Below are positions 1 through 11,127 of a stretch of 64,000 nt of DNA, piece after piece (positions within the stretch are counted from its first letter, which is position 1; each line of letters opens with the position of its first letter). This DNA comes from Desarmillaria ectypa (lineage: Eukaryota; Basidiomycota; Agaricomycetes; Agaricales; Physalacriaceae), in NCBI GenBank assembly GCA_030407005.1, contig JAUDYN010000001.1:2604001-2668000 (forward strand), read 5' to 3'. The notes under the pieces are model-generated. The model was not told the DNA's origin, ran no database searches, and saw only the letters and a program-made list of their open reading frames with translations. The translations under genes were made by a program, and so were the position numbers.

Positions 1-358
1 TCTTGGATACCAAGGGCCTATTTGTGTTCAAACTAGCTCGGAGTTGACTCGTGGTAAGAGTCAAGGCTCACGCTCCAGCCCCTCGTACCATTTCACGCAC
101 GAATTTCAATTAACGCACATGACCGAGCTATAAAGCCGCGTGGTAAATGACCTTGTCGCGACTATAATTATAAGTTAATAGTTCTATCTGTCGGGACAAA
201 ATCCGAACATTGTTTGCCTATACAGTACATGAATGACCGAGAGAAATATAAGAAGTGGCAGAACATTCTTTTCCTCCTTCCTTCACGTTCGTCTAACCTC
301 CTCGTACCGTATCACTTTCGTGTCTTCACTAGTCCTTCACCTTCTCTTCCTCTTCACA
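1..358. other. Intergenic and 5' leader, no gene seen
   Basis: I see no supported coding exon, RNA gene or repeat here. The last 100 bases are pyrimidine-rich and lead into the start codon at 359, so they are probably the 5' leader of the downstream gene. Open frames entering this stretch have no in-frame ATG with conserved sequence behind it. Confidence 0.5.
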
Positions 359-1462
359 ATGAACTTCTATCAGCCGTTGAGGCCCCCTCACCCGTTGAAT
401 CTTCCGCTCTTCAACACGTCCGCCCCAAAACGTGCGCCTCTTCCAAAACGCGCTCCTCTTTGGCGCGCCCAGGCGATGAAAACAGCCAAGGTCACGAAAC
501 TCACAAACGAACCCCCAAAACGTATGGCACCACAGTTTAGAAAGGACCGAGTGGAGACCATTGCGTCAGCTCTTCGACGCCACAAGCTTACTGGCCCTGC
601 TCGTACGTCCAAACTGCCCGGCAGTAATCCGCCACTCCCTCATGAGGAGGACAATATCCCGAGTACCCCAACAGATAATATGGACGAGCTGGTCGCATCT
701 CTGGATTCTACCCACCTCTATATTCTCACGGCCCACAGAAGTCAGATGGCTTTCGATACTAACCTCGCGCCAGAGGTGATGCGACAGCGCATGCAGAAGA
801 TTGAGGACCACGACGCCGCTGCCTCACAAGCGAAGTTGAAGCGTCATCTGGAACGAAAAAAGGCCGAGTATGAGGAGCGAAGGAAGAGGGCCGAACAAAA
901 GAAGAAACGGGACGAGCAGGCGAAGGAAGCGAAACGAAAGCAGGACGACGAGGAGCGGGAGCGCAAACGCAAGCTGAAGGAGGCGCAGCAGGCCAAGGTT
1001 TCTCCTCCCCATGAGCCACCGTCTAAGCCAGTGAGTATCTCTTGTTAATCCTATAACTACCCCTAATCGAGGCTGTTATGTTAGACTTGCGAAGAGTCAC
1101 CTTCGGCCGCACTGTACCGCCTGTACGAATTGAAGTGGGCGATTCTAAAGTCAGGCGACACAACATCTAGCGGTCATCCTACATTTGCGAACTTTCCTTG
1201 GCCATGTATCGAGACCATTTTCAGGGAGGAAGACCTCACGTCCCAAAAAGTCCGCGAGTTTCTTTTGGATCCTGCTAGGCCCAACGCGAAAGACAAGAGC
1301 AAGAAGGACATTATCAAAGAAGAGCTGTTGAGGTGGCATCCAGACAAGTTTATGAAGGTACTTCCGCTGGTGTATGAGAGCGAGAGGGAAAAGGTTAGCG
1401 CTGCAGCGAAGACTGTCGGGAGGCTGATGACGGAGTTGTTGCCCGAGTTCACTCGTACATAG
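359..1462 (+). CDS. NFKBIL1-like protein with coiled coil and HPD motif
   Basis: Two exons, 359-1030 and 1085-1462, give 349 residues. The 54-nt intron is GT-AG and phase 0. The start at 359 follows a pyrimidine-rich leader; upstream in-frame codons back to 233 look like untranslated leader. Residues about 141-222 are a highly charged Lys/Arg/Glu coiled coil. The C-terminal 125 residues carry the motif LLRWHPDKF (about residues 305-313) inside a region resembling the J-like segment of NF-kappa-B-inhibitor-like protein 1 and its fungal relatives. HPD is the Hsp70-stimulating signature of J domains, but here it lies in the NFKBIL1 type of context, so chaperone activity is not implied. In animals NFKBIL1 is nuclear and linked to mRNA processing; any role here is inference. 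The family match is fairly good and the function is uncertain. Confidence 0.72.
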
Positions 1463-1885
1463 ATCTAGAGCGTGCATTTGTCGTTTCCATACTTTATATC
1501 GAGTAGACTGTAGCATTCCTGAACAGATTCTGTTTCAATCAAGTTCAGTGGAGTGAACCGTATCGTCTGTCTCACAGTGGGGGTAATGCGGTTTTCATTG
1601 GCGGCTTCCACTCTAAATAAAGGCTCAAGATTTTCACAAAGACTACTGACCCCGGAAGCCATGTTTCTGCAAACTTTGAGTAATTGTCGCGCTGCCCTAA
1701 CTGCAGCATAGCTCGAATAGTAACTAGAGGTACAACTCTAGACGGTAGCTTCGGGCGGAGCGCACAAATCGGGTAATCTCCGGAAGGAGAACTCCGCCTG
1801 TACCAAGCAGAAACAAATAACGTGACTTGGGTTTGAACTTCGCGTGCCACATTTCAACCATTCCCCTTTGCGCGAAGCCCCCACC
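1463..1885. other. Intergenic region between NFKBIL1-like gene and RAD21
   Basis: The 423 bases between two same-strand genes contain only short non-conserved frames. They presumably hold the 3' end of the upstream transcript and the promoter and leader of the cohesin gene. No repeat or RNA gene is recognisable. Confidence 0.5.
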
Positions 1886-4243
1886 ATGGTAAGCCCCTCA
1901 CCGTCTAGAGACATTTTCACGCTCACACTCGTTTTAGTTCTACTCAGAAGCGATTTTGTCGCGGCGCGGTCCACTTGGAAAAGTATGGCTCGCTGCACAC
2001 ATGGAACGCAAATTGTCAAAGACGCAGACGTTACAGACGGACATTGAAGAATCCGTCGGTGCGCCTCTATTTGTCTCGCACCTAGCCCCTCTGACCTTTT
2101 CCTATAGGCGCCATAATGGGTCAAGATATAGAAATAATGGCACTGCGACTCAGCGGACAACTTCTTCTCGGTGTGGTGCGCATATATAGTAGGAAGGCCA
2201 AATATCTGTTAGATGACTGCAACGAGGCCCTGTTGAAAATCAAAATGGTTCGCCTGTTTGCATCGCTGTTGTCGCGCAGTTTCTTACAGTCTCCTCAAGG
2301 CGTTTCGTCCAGGAATCGTCGATATGAACGAAGACCAGCTTGTAGCCAACAAGAACGCGATTACACTCGCTAGCAACGACTTGGACTTGAATCTTTTTAT
2401 TCCCGACGTAAACTGGTATGCTGTTGTTCTAACTCAAGTTCATTGATTCATGTGAGCACAGGGATATGGATTTCGAGGATCGCCCTTTACCACAGCAAGG
2501 GCATCAGCATCAAGCTCGTGTAGACGATATCACTTTACGAAATACCGAAGATTTTGGCCAGTTTGACTACAATGATCCTCTCGACTTGGGTTCCGCCGAT
2601 GGAATTGGCTCCCAGGACTTCGATATAGATCTAGGTCTTGACTGGGGTGACGGTGCTGTCAACAATGACTCCATGGATGTCGATGGTCTGAGTGTCGACG
2701 GCAGCGTCGGTGTTGGGCGAGATGCAGCTCCAGGCCGGGACTCTATCGGAATAGATGCTCACTTGCTGGGCGGGGACGTAGACATAGACATGGATATCGA
2801 CCTTCTTCGTCGTAGCAAGAGCCGAGAAGCTTCTGAACATCCTTTCGATGCCGACATGAACATTGACGTACCCGACTTTGGCGATGTAGACCTGGGTGAC
2901 TTGGGTATCGGTTTTGATCTCCCAAATGACCTACCTTCCGACCTTCCTCAGGATGGCGAGAAGACACCTGGACAGACACGGTCGTCTTCGCGAGCTTGTG
3001 AGTCCTTTGGCAAACTTGAGTACTATGCCTCACTGCCGGCTTTAGCTTCTCCTCTCTCCGATGTTCCCCTCACCCCGCCTCCAATCGAAATGAATGGAGA
3101 TGTGACTCCAATTCCTCCTGCCAAGGCACAACGAAAGCACAAGGAAAAGAAACAGATAATCGACGCTGTGACCGAGCTTCAAGGTGGTCCGGGGAATGGC
3201 CGAGGACGGCATGGCCTAGGTGCACCGGTAAATAAGGATGTAAGCGATATCCTCGTCGAACCCCACTTTCTTCCTCGATCATCTGTCGTGATGCGCTTGC
3301 TCGAGATTCGCAGCGACCCACTTGCGCACTTCCTTCCTACTAAGGTGACTCCCCAAGGCACTATCTTGTGTGCTGCACCCCCTGGATTGGCGCCCGAGTT
3401 GGCGGAGATGTTCATGCGACCAATCACCGGTTCGAAGAAACGCGGTATTTCTCCCGGCAAAGGCCCGAGCAAGCGCCGAAAGGTTGATGAAGCGAGTGTC
3501 CATGAGGACGACGAGGTTGAGCAAGGCCGTCGGGCGGAAAGTCTGGCTCCTAGTATTGCATTGGGGAGCGATGTCATGGGCCATGGTGTCAGTGTCGGAC
3601 CTGAAGGGCTGGACTTCGGCGATCAAACGGGCGGTGCAGAGGACTTCCAGTTGGATGTTCCGGATCTGGATCTTGATATTGGTCTGGACGTTCGCGAGAA
3701 GTCTGCGGCGCCCTCAGACAGAAGTCGGATGTCAACGCCTGCCGGGGAATTGTTGGAGGACGGCGCGGACACTTATGCCGATCTCACGTGCCCCATTGCT
3801 ATGTTCGATATCCGGCCATCGACACAAACTCAAGAGAAAGAAACAGAACCAACGGATACAGAAGGAAAAGGCTACAGCAAGAATACTGTCAAGGCTCTAG
3901 GTATTCTCAGGCGAGAGCTAAGACCTAGTGAGGATGATGATGCAGAGGAGAAAGTGATCAGTTTCCGCAAGATGGCTGACAAGGTACATCTTTCTTGAAT
4001 TTGAGTTTTGAATATTAATAACGAGTATTCCAGGCGTCGCGTCGGGCTGCCGCTTCTTTCTTTTTCGAATTACTTGTCCTTGGAACTCGGGACTGTGTCA
4101 AACTGTCGCAACCGGGGCCGTTTGAAAACATCGAAGTCCGGGCCGAAGATAAATTATGGGAGCGTCAACACCACGGATCTGCTGAGCCGTCCGTACGTGG
4201 TGCATCGGTTACACGATCTATCGCATCCACTATGGGACTGTGA
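1886..4243 (+). CDS. RAD21: Cohesin kleisin subunit Rad21/Scc1
   Basis: Six exons (1886-1888, 1938-2058, 2108-2247, 2300-2415, 2462-3983, 4034-4243) encode 703 residues. Rad21 is the kleisin that closes the cohesin ring by linking SMC1 and SMC3, and is cut by separase at anaphase. The N-terminus is classical: [20 protein letters not shown], then the [20 protein letters not shown] block and the RPGIVDM and [11 protein letters not shown] segments. The large fifth exon encodes an acidic, low-complexity linker rich in Asp. The last exon encodes the winged-helix SMC1-binding domain ([19 protein letters not shown] and ENIEVR). The [12 protein letters not shown] type of C-terminus favours mitotic Rad21 over meiotic Rec8. 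The first exon is only the ATG codon; the next 49 nt are an intron and FYSE follows in frame, which matches the family start exactly. I did not pin down a separase site. Confidence 0.96.
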
Positions 4244-4449
4244 TTGGATCCCGGTATCCTCCGTGTGAGATTTATTAGGACGTCTTGGATTTAATTAACG
4301 AACCTTTTACGTCCACTATCTATTACCCTACGTATATTATTTTTTTTTCGCTATCGTTTGTTGTGTTCATTACTATAGTGTAGCGTATGTTCTTTTCCCC
4401 AATGAGCAATTGTATCTATTGGCGTAGCCAGGATAATTGAAAGTGGGCG

Positions 4450-5530
4450 GGTTTAACAGATAAGGCTATACGTCCTTTCGACCCTTGGTAATAAAGTTGA
4501 ACTTATACTTACACGGGTATGAGTCAGGCGCGTCCACGTGCTTTGCAGCAATATACCCCCCACGTTGGAAGGCTCTGCAAGCTGTTATGGCCTCATAAGT
4601 TTCGGTGAAGATGTGATTGATTTCTTTTTGTTTTTTGAGGAACGTACCTCCCCCACGCCAGGATTTGGGCGCTAAGCCCATTGTAAGTCCGCTCCACTGA
4701 GGAAATGCTTTAAGCACGCTCCGTCGCAGCAGTGTGGGACTCAAGCCTTGGTTATTTGTGCCACAGGTTCGGCCTCAGTGGCTCTATACTCACTAAAACC
4801 TCAGTCCTGTGCATGCTCGCTTCCTTTATCCGATCGTCCCGTAGCTCGTTTTCATCGTGTAGAATTCCGCTCCATGTGGCAGCAACTACCATTGGTTTAT
4901 TACTGATATCCATCTGTTATGTATGTTATGTATCTCTTGGCAATCGGGTCGTCCTCTTTTTCTATACGTCGTTCGTTCCGTAGTTTCCAGATAAGCCACG
5001 CGGACTCAGTAACCAGTATTCGGTACAGCCGGGTAGCTCCGGGTATCAGTGTGCCCTTCTCACTCGTGAGCGACATCAGCGCTGCCCCTAGAATCGAGCC
5101 AAGGCGAACTGTAGGCCATGCAATTGTTGGGAATTTCCTCTCCCATAGCTGTTGTGCTAGGCGCCATATGATTCGTTGTGCTGGTATGCTGCATTCCAGC
5201 TGTATGTGTTCCATGGCCACCGTTGCCTCGCAGTAGGGGCACTGTGCTAGGTGCTCTCCCCCTTAGGGTTTTTTGTCATCTCTCCTGTTGCGTGTATGGC
5301 ATGCATGATTTTCCATAGGAAGTTTCGATTTCACGGCTTAGATCTGGGTTCCGGAGTGAGAGCCAGATTTTCTCGTCTGTTGGGGCTACTGAATTTACCT
5401 CCCGAACTGTCTCCCGTATCATGTCTGTCGCTCTCCGTGGTTCCGGTGTAATATTCCTCAGGAGTAGTTTATATGCAAGCTGCTCCGCGGAGAGAGAACG
5501 CAGGTGGGATTTCTAGTTTCGGGGATGTGA
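4450..5530 (-). mobile_element. Decayed LINE (non-LTR retrotransposon) 3' fragment
   Basis: Read on the minus strand, this stretch shows the C-terminal part of agaricomycete LINE polyproteins: an FLWKIMHAIHATGE segment, then a zinc-knuckle-like CPYC...MEHIQLEC block, then RIIWRLAQQLWERK and ESAWLIWKLRNERRIEKED (about 5360 down to 4940). These are the zf-RVT-like and terminal helices that follow reverse transcriptase in such elements. The reading frame is broken: a TAG at 5247-5249 and a frame change separate the first segment from the CPYC block. No reverse transcriptase, endonuclease or target-site duplication is visible, so this is a 5'-truncated, inactive relic. The downstream stretch to about 4450, with a GGCGTAGCCAGG sequence, is probably part of the same repeat, but I cannot fix its ends. 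Confidence 0.72.
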
Positions 5531-5675
5531 TTGATTTCTCATGCGTTGAACATCTGTATCAGAGTCTCGAACGTACGACATCGTAGATTCGTACCGGCAT
5601 CACGATGATAATGATCGACAGTGCATATTGATTCAAATAGTGAAGTATTGATCCTCAAAGCTTCAACGGAACGTT

Positions 5676-6551
5676 TCAACCTTGGGGTATCGGCACTGGT
5701 ACGTTCGCTTTTCCATCGATATCTAGCCCCACAGTAAACCTGCTGACCCAATTGTAACCACCCGCCGTGGCTGCGGCGTCCACGAGCTGAGTGTCATTGA
5801 GGAACAGGCGGAGGCCGTTGAACGTTTCTTCTGATACTCTGATATTCAGAGCGACCTCGTCCGCGTACATCATCGCGGCAGCGAGATGGGGCCCGAGTGA
5901 TTGTGTTATGGTGGAAGAGTTGACGCTACCAAAGGGCCGGGTGAGACGGACAAAGAGGAGCTGTTCCGTTGTGAGACCTTCAGCGCGTCCGGCGGATTCG
6001 TGTTGTATCCTAGAGCGGGTATCAGACTAGAGTAAGAGTCTCCAAGCAGGGACTCTGTGTTACCACTGATATGCTGCATTGTTAATGGCTGCAGTACGCA
6101 GTATCTAAATCGTTCATGAGAACAATTTCAAGTGGCTCTCAGTGCCTTGACATACAAGCAATTCTCTCATATCGCCGGGTAGGGTATTATTGTCTCGTAT
6201 AGCACCAAACACATTGTTCCACCCTGCTGCGACCGGCCGCGAGTTGAGGCTGATATTTCGAAACGGTTAGACGGGAGTGAGTTGAGGCTCTGGGCTCGGC
6301 CTTACAGGACACCGTCGAGGTCCAGCAGTACGCCGTTGGTACGTCGGGCCCGAATAGAATCCGCGAGCTGTGCATGAGCAGATAATGGTTAGTCAAGCTA
6401 ATGAGAGGTAGTCTGTGCGTACAGGATCTGTGCCAGCCTCAGGGAAAATGTACGGTACCCGTGCTGGGATATTGTCATCTCTCTTACCGAGAGGCAGAGT
6501 CAGCAGAGAGGGGACGCAGGAGAGGATGAGGAGCAAGATGAAAAATGCCAT
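5676..6551 (-). CDS. Carboxymuconolactone decarboxylase-like protein with signal peptide
   Basis: Five exons on the minus strand (6551-6423, 6367-6306, 6249-6156, 6105-6065, 6009-5676) give 219 residues. The mature part matches the fungal carboxymuconolactone decarboxylase/AhpD-like family: RVPYIFPEAGTDP, RARRTNGVLLDLDGVLLN, RPVAAGWNNVFGAIRD, LPGDMRELLILRTAAINNAA, then AEGLTTEQLLFVRL and YNWVSRFTVGLDIDG. Members range from gamma-carboxymuconolactone decarboxylases to peroxidatic AhpD proteins; I see no CxxC of the AhpD kind, so peroxidase activity is unlikely. Unusually for the family, translation starts with a hydrophobic stretch (MAFFILLLILSCVPSLL) and a LGKR site, which look like a secretion signal. 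It sits beside secreted hydrolases. All four introns fall within 50-56 nt and keep frame, so the model is firm even though the substrate is unknown. Confidence 0.85.
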
Positions 6552-6761
6552 GACTTCGCTTGCGCCGGGTCCATGTGCGCATTTAAATGTATGTCCATAA
6601 TACTGCTGACACGCTGTTGCCGGCTGACTTACCAGATACACATAGCCATTCAGATCCATACCCGACCGTTCCGTTCGTGGGATGTATATGATCCCATGCG
6701 CAAGGTACTTGTGATCACGCAAGAATCGGAAAACTCGGTATTACTAGTATTAGTATCGGTA

Positions 6762-7999
6762 TTACACGCGTTTGAAGACATACAAGGAGTTAATCTCCCA
6801 GTATGCCTCCTTGAATTTATCAGGATTGTTATCAACGACTACAAGCGGTTAGCGAAGACTAAAATTAGATGAAAATGACTCGACATACAATTTACACAGG
6901 TGGAATTGCCACAACCGGCAGAAGCAAATAAATTGCCCGCCAAGTCACCCTATGGGAATCAAGTTAAAGTCAAGGATGATCCCATGATGAGATGACACAC
7001 GCAGAAAGTAAGATTAATCACGATCTTGTGACTATCAAAATGAGTCGAGTAGTCGCAGTCCTTTACAGGGAAAGTCGCGTCTGGTTCGCCCCAGCTTTCT
7101 GTTCCGATGCCGATATGCTTAAAGATAAATGGATTCTGGACCTCAAGTGGGACCCACGAACTGTCCCTAGGCCAAAACCAGACTTGGATGCCGGTTTCAT
7201 TGGTTCTGCGCATCGCGTACCATCCACCGCAGATACTGTTAAATGGAGAACCGTAAGAGCCGTGTTGAGTAAAGGAGGTTCCGCAGCCCTGGTTGTAGTT
7301 GAAACTTGCGTCGCAGTTGGTTGACCGAGTTTGCCTTGGATAACGTTTGTGACTCGAGATAACATGAATTATGCAGGGAACCTACCCGCTCTGTAAACGC
7401 TCTTCAGGCATGGTGCAATTGGGTGTTGTGTGGAGAGAAGCGGTGTTGCTTGTATTGAGATTAACGCCTTCTATGATCTACATAACTGATGGTGAGCAAC
7501 TGATGGGAATGGAGCAGGAGGAACAATATATTTACATCTATTTCACCGCCCTGAGGCCAAGGGCTTGACTGACTGAACGACCAAAAGGCCGGCCAAGTCG
7601 CACAACCAGCAGGCATGTGTTCGACGTCTAAGATAACGACAGATTGATCGTAGGCGGAGAATGATTCAATGCGAACGCTATCCCTGCCACGGGCATCGCT
7701 GGCAGAAATGACCTTGTCGGCGTCTGCGCGCATAAAAAACTTGGCATCATCGGCTGAAGCTGTGTGTGGTTGAACAAGTGGTCCTACGAAGGTAGATAAT
7801 AGGCGATACCATAAGAGAGATTGTTGGCTATGGCCGTCTTCTTGTCGACGTAGTTGACGCGACCGTGAGTGGGATCGTTGAAGGTTTTCCAGTCAAAGCC
7901 AGAAAAGAAATCTGAGCCTATAAACTTGTCTTGAAAAGTAAACCAAGCAGGGTGAGCTTGCGCAGAGACAAAAAGAGCAGCGAGGAGCAAGGAATACAT
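6762..7999 (-). CDS. GH16 family endo-beta-1,3(4)-glucanase, secreted
   Basis: Six exons (7999-7810, 7759-7536, 7477-7386, 7334-7001, 6949-6889, 6838-6762) encode 325 residues. A signal peptide (MYSLLLAALFVSAQAHP) is followed by the laminarinase-type GH16 fold. The segments GRDSVRIESFSAYDQSVVI and HMPAGCATWPAFW lead to the catalytic motif GGEIDIIEG, with E136 as nucleophile, D138 as helper and E141 as acid/base. The motif is split by an intron after GGEID and is restored exactly when it is removed. Later landmarks are the Cys-rich TSFTQHGSYG and ICGGWYAMRRT segments and the end AYWEINSLYVF. Such Lam16A-like enzymes cleave beta-1,3/1,4-glucans, and in basidiomycetes act in wall remodelling or plant glucan breakdown. 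The gene is head-to-head with PHS1, 145 bp apart. Confidence 0.94.
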
Positions 8000-8048
8000 G
8001 TGCAGGAGAAGTAGACAGACAACATAGCAGACAGAAAAAGAGACAGAC

Positions 8049-8054
8049 TTTATA
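8049..8054 (-). promoter_or_regulatory. TATA box of the GH16 gene
   Basis: The minus-strand sequence TATAAA lies about 50 nt upstream of the GH16 start codon at 7999, inside the 145-bp divergent promoter shared with the dehydratase gene. A TATA box suits a regulated secreted enzyme. Confidence 0.55.
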
Positions 8055-8144
8055 GAACCGAGCAGCAACTTTTACCAGTAGCCCCTAGCTTGATGAACCA
8101 AGTGGTAAGCGATCCGATCAAATGCTGACGTAACAGCTTGACCA

Positions 8145-9016
8145 ATGACCACCACGAGAAAGACAGTCAAGCAGTCCTCCTTGGTCAAATATTACCTTGT
8201 CGCTTACAACGTCCTCTCCATTCTCGGCTGGTCATGGATCCTTATCCTGACCCTTGTCCACGTATTCAACCTTGACGGCAATTCTGCTGCCATCCAGCCA
8301 ACCACTGCCTCCGCCTTTTCTCGCATCCTCACATCCCTGCCATTCGTCCACGCTGACAAAATTTATTCTTCTCACGTCGGGTCTTGGCTGCCCCATTTTC
8401 TGCAACCTGTATATCGTCGTGCAACAACGACGTACTGGCGGATCGGGACCATCACCGCGTTCGTACAATCATGCGCCATCCTCGAAGTCGTCCATGTCCT
8501 GCTCGGCTGGGTGCGTAGTCCACTGTCAACGACAGCAATGCAAGTAGCCAGCAGACTGTACGCCATTTGGGGCGTCACTGAGCCATTCCAACGCGTTTGC
8601 TCGAATCCTCTCTACACGACCATGGTGTTCGCCTGGTCTGCCACTGAGGTCGTCCGCTACTCTTTCTATGCATCCACCCTTCTTGGTCATGAACCCAAGC
8701 AACTGCTATACCTGCGGTATACCCTCTTCTATGTCCTATATCCTCTCGGCGCTTCATCTGAAGCTTTCCTCAACTACGCAACCCTTCCTGCTTCCTCTCC
8801 AATACCTAGCTGGTTGTCATGGGCACAGGGTATGTGGAAACCCACAGACTACTTTCGTGGTCTTTTGTTCTTGATCTGGTGGCCAGGTGAGATATACCAG
8901 CCACTTCACTTCCTTTTCCTGTCTAATCCCTCGCAGGTCTCTATGTCATGTATACGCACATGATTGTCCAGAGACGAAAAGTCCTGGGTCCCGGGAAAGG
9001 TGCAAAAGCGAATTAA
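8145..9016 (+). CDS. PHS1: Very-long-chain (3R)-3-hydroxyacyl-CoA dehydratase (PHS1/HACD)
   Basis: Two exons (8145-8886 and 8937-9016) give 273 residues. PHS1 performs the third step of very-long-chain fatty acid elongation in the endoplasmic reticulum, removing water from 3-hydroxyacyl-CoA. The protein is polytopic, with hydrophobic helices through KYYLVAYNVLSILGWSWIL, AFVQSCAILEVVHVLLGWV and the C-terminal FRGLLFLIWWPG. The family catalytic pair is present as Y199 and E206 in YPLGASSE, with the conserved spacing of seven. The conserved EVVRYSFY segment precedes it. The intron splits the final WWPG-LYVMYTHM helix, and the tail is basic (QRRKVLGPGKGAKAN), consistent with an ER-retained membrane enzyme. 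Length matches fungal homologues. Confidence 0.93.
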
Positions 9017-9066
9017 TTTGTTATAAGGAGGATAGAGTAGTAGTGGAAACCCTCAGCGCCCCGTAT

Positions 9067-10913
9067 TCAACTTGAACTTAAAATTTCCTGATTGATGCTT
9101 TTCGCAAACCCGATACGAGCTTCCCCTGGATGCGGTCCAAAATCGAAAGTGGTGTAATCTGTTCACGTCCTTTTTAGTGACACCTCCACAGAAACCAGAG
9201 TACATACACGATTTCAGGAATACTCCTCCCACAATCACCAAGTCGGCGTCCAATCCGCTACCATCATGCGAGAGCACACCCCCAACACAATAACTACACA
9301 ACCAGCTCAGCAATAATGTGATGAAGACGCAATACCCAATCACCTCGAATTATTGTCTGTTTTTCCTGTTCATGATAATCAGGTTGCATGCACGGGCTGC
9401 CAGGTACTTTTTGAGCCTACCGAGGTCAAAATCTCGACGGTCGATGTAGAATTTATGGCCATTAAAGACGAGCGCGACATTAACCTCCGAATCACAAGGG
9501 TATTTGTACATCCCTAGATGCGCTCAGGTTATTCAATAGTCACATCTCTGACAAACCCACCTTGTCCAAGGTCGTCTGCACGGCTGGAACCCGGAATCTT
9601 ACAATCCTTGTGAGCAGAGGCCAATGAAAAGAATCTCATTTATGAATACCATCATGTAGAGCTCATCTGTTACTAATCGAGAAGCATATATGAGCGTCGT
9701 CCCAGTGTCGATAATCTGAAGATTATCAGACGTGCTACATATACCAAGGTAGCTTTGACGACGTACGGCATTGAGTTCAAGAGACACCAAGGATTTCTGT
9801 TGGTGTCCCACAACCACAGCATCCATGAAAACGGTCCAATATGTCTACGACAATAGATTCAATCCCAGAAGGGCTCAACGGGTGGGATATCGTACTTCTG
9901 ATTTGACGGATATGTAGAGAGGTTTCTCCCTTGCCTTTGTGGTATCCCAACATCCTAGACAGAGCTACAGAGAAAACGTTTAATAGATCGACCACTTTAG
10001 AGTGTGTCGGACGGAAAAACTTGCCTCTGAGCCCGTCTCTTGCTTCCTTGTGAGATACACTGAAAACATACGAGCTTCCACCAAGCCTGCTGCCATCATG
10101 TTCTCGAATAGTGTGGGCTGCTTGCAACGCGCTATGGATCCAAACGCCATTCCCAGTAAGCCATCATTTGGAAAGTAGTTGAAATCATCTGTCGTCCTAC
10201 TGACGGCGCCAAAGGTCTGATTTTGAACAGCGATACCTGCAAATTTGATTGTCTCCGTAGCTAGCACTCCTCCGACACTTCCCGAGCCCTACGATAGCAG
10301 TTAGGACACATTCACGAGAGAGTATGTCAATTACTTACGTAGATCACCGAGAATTTCCTTCTCTTATTGATGTAGGAGCTGCTCTTTTCGGGGACAAACT
10401 GGTCTCTGATGCAAAATGGACAGTTTGCAGGGAACCAAAGGTCTGCAGAGCCCGTGTCAATGTCGACCGTGAGCGTTTGGAAGGGCGTGCCAATGCTGAT
10501 CGAACTGTAATATAACATGTCAATGGTTCCGTCAATGAAGTCCGTAAGGCTAGCAACGACTGGTTTGATAATCGTCGAAATGGGATTTGGTGGTAGAACG
10601 GGCGACTGTGCGCTGCCGGTGTCGTTTGAAGCGTCGAAAAAGTAAGTATCTGGAATCTGGACGCCTTTGATGAAAAATTGAGCAAATTTGTATTTGGCTC
10701 TGAGAAGTCTGCGCTCGGCTCGCTATGGCGAGGTTGAGAAATGCAAGTGGGATATGGAGAGATACGCACCAGGAAAGCAGAATTGGATGCAAGGGCGTTA
10801 GGGTCACCTTGGAGAGAATGGCGGGATACAATTGGAAGTATATAACCAGGCGAAGCGTTTGCAGAGAGAAAGTAAGGCAGGAAAACGGAGACAGCGAGAT
10901 AGTAATGTAGCAT
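9067..10913 (-). CDS. Pepsin-like aspartic protease (A1), secreted
   Basis: Eleven exons (10913-10770, 10722-10339, 10288-10025, 9964-9896, 9844-9767, 9715-9650, 9597-9561, 9513-9421, 9365-9344, 9293-9208, 9158-9067) encode 444 residues. A signal peptide (MLHYYLAVSVFLPYFLSANA) and a propeptide precede the bilobal A1 domain. Both active-site motifs are present: DIDTGSADLW (D137) and IIDTGTTLIY (D316). Other markers are YGSGSVGG, NDGLLGMAFG, ETGSELCLGCWDTTK, TYWTVFMDAVVVG, CVGGVLSHDG and LVIVGGVFLKSYYTTFD. Intron 3 needs a GC-AG donor (GCAAGT) to reach the ELCLGC exon. With eleven exons, one only 22 nt, all frames and motifs stay intact, so the gene is not a pseudogene. It probably digests extracellular protein. 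Confidence 0.92.
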
Positions 10914-10952
10914 AAAGAGAGCATTGGGGCCAACCACGCCACCGTCGCGCAC

Positions 10953-10961
10953 TATATATAT
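10953..10961 (-). promoter_or_regulatory. TATA box of the aspartic protease gene
   Basis: An alternating TATATATA run on the minus strand lies about 40-50 nt upstream of the protease start codon at 10913, in the right place for a TATA element with a short leader. Confidence 0.5.
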
Positions 10962-11127
10962 ACACCACCAACGCGTCTTGTTTGCCTCCGCGGCGCTCAA
11001 AATACAAAAATAAAATAATATCAATTCTCATAAGATCGTACAGCTGTCAACAGCGTTAAAAACCAATACACGCATATATGCAGGTCAGAAATCTCACCAT
11101 CTAACATTAAACAGCTAGTAATAGCTC

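Noticed and set aside
10344..11024. 226-codon minus-strand frame over the aspartic protease start
   Set aside because: It reads through intron 1 of the protease and then follows the wrong frame. The spliced model preserves the A1 family sequence.
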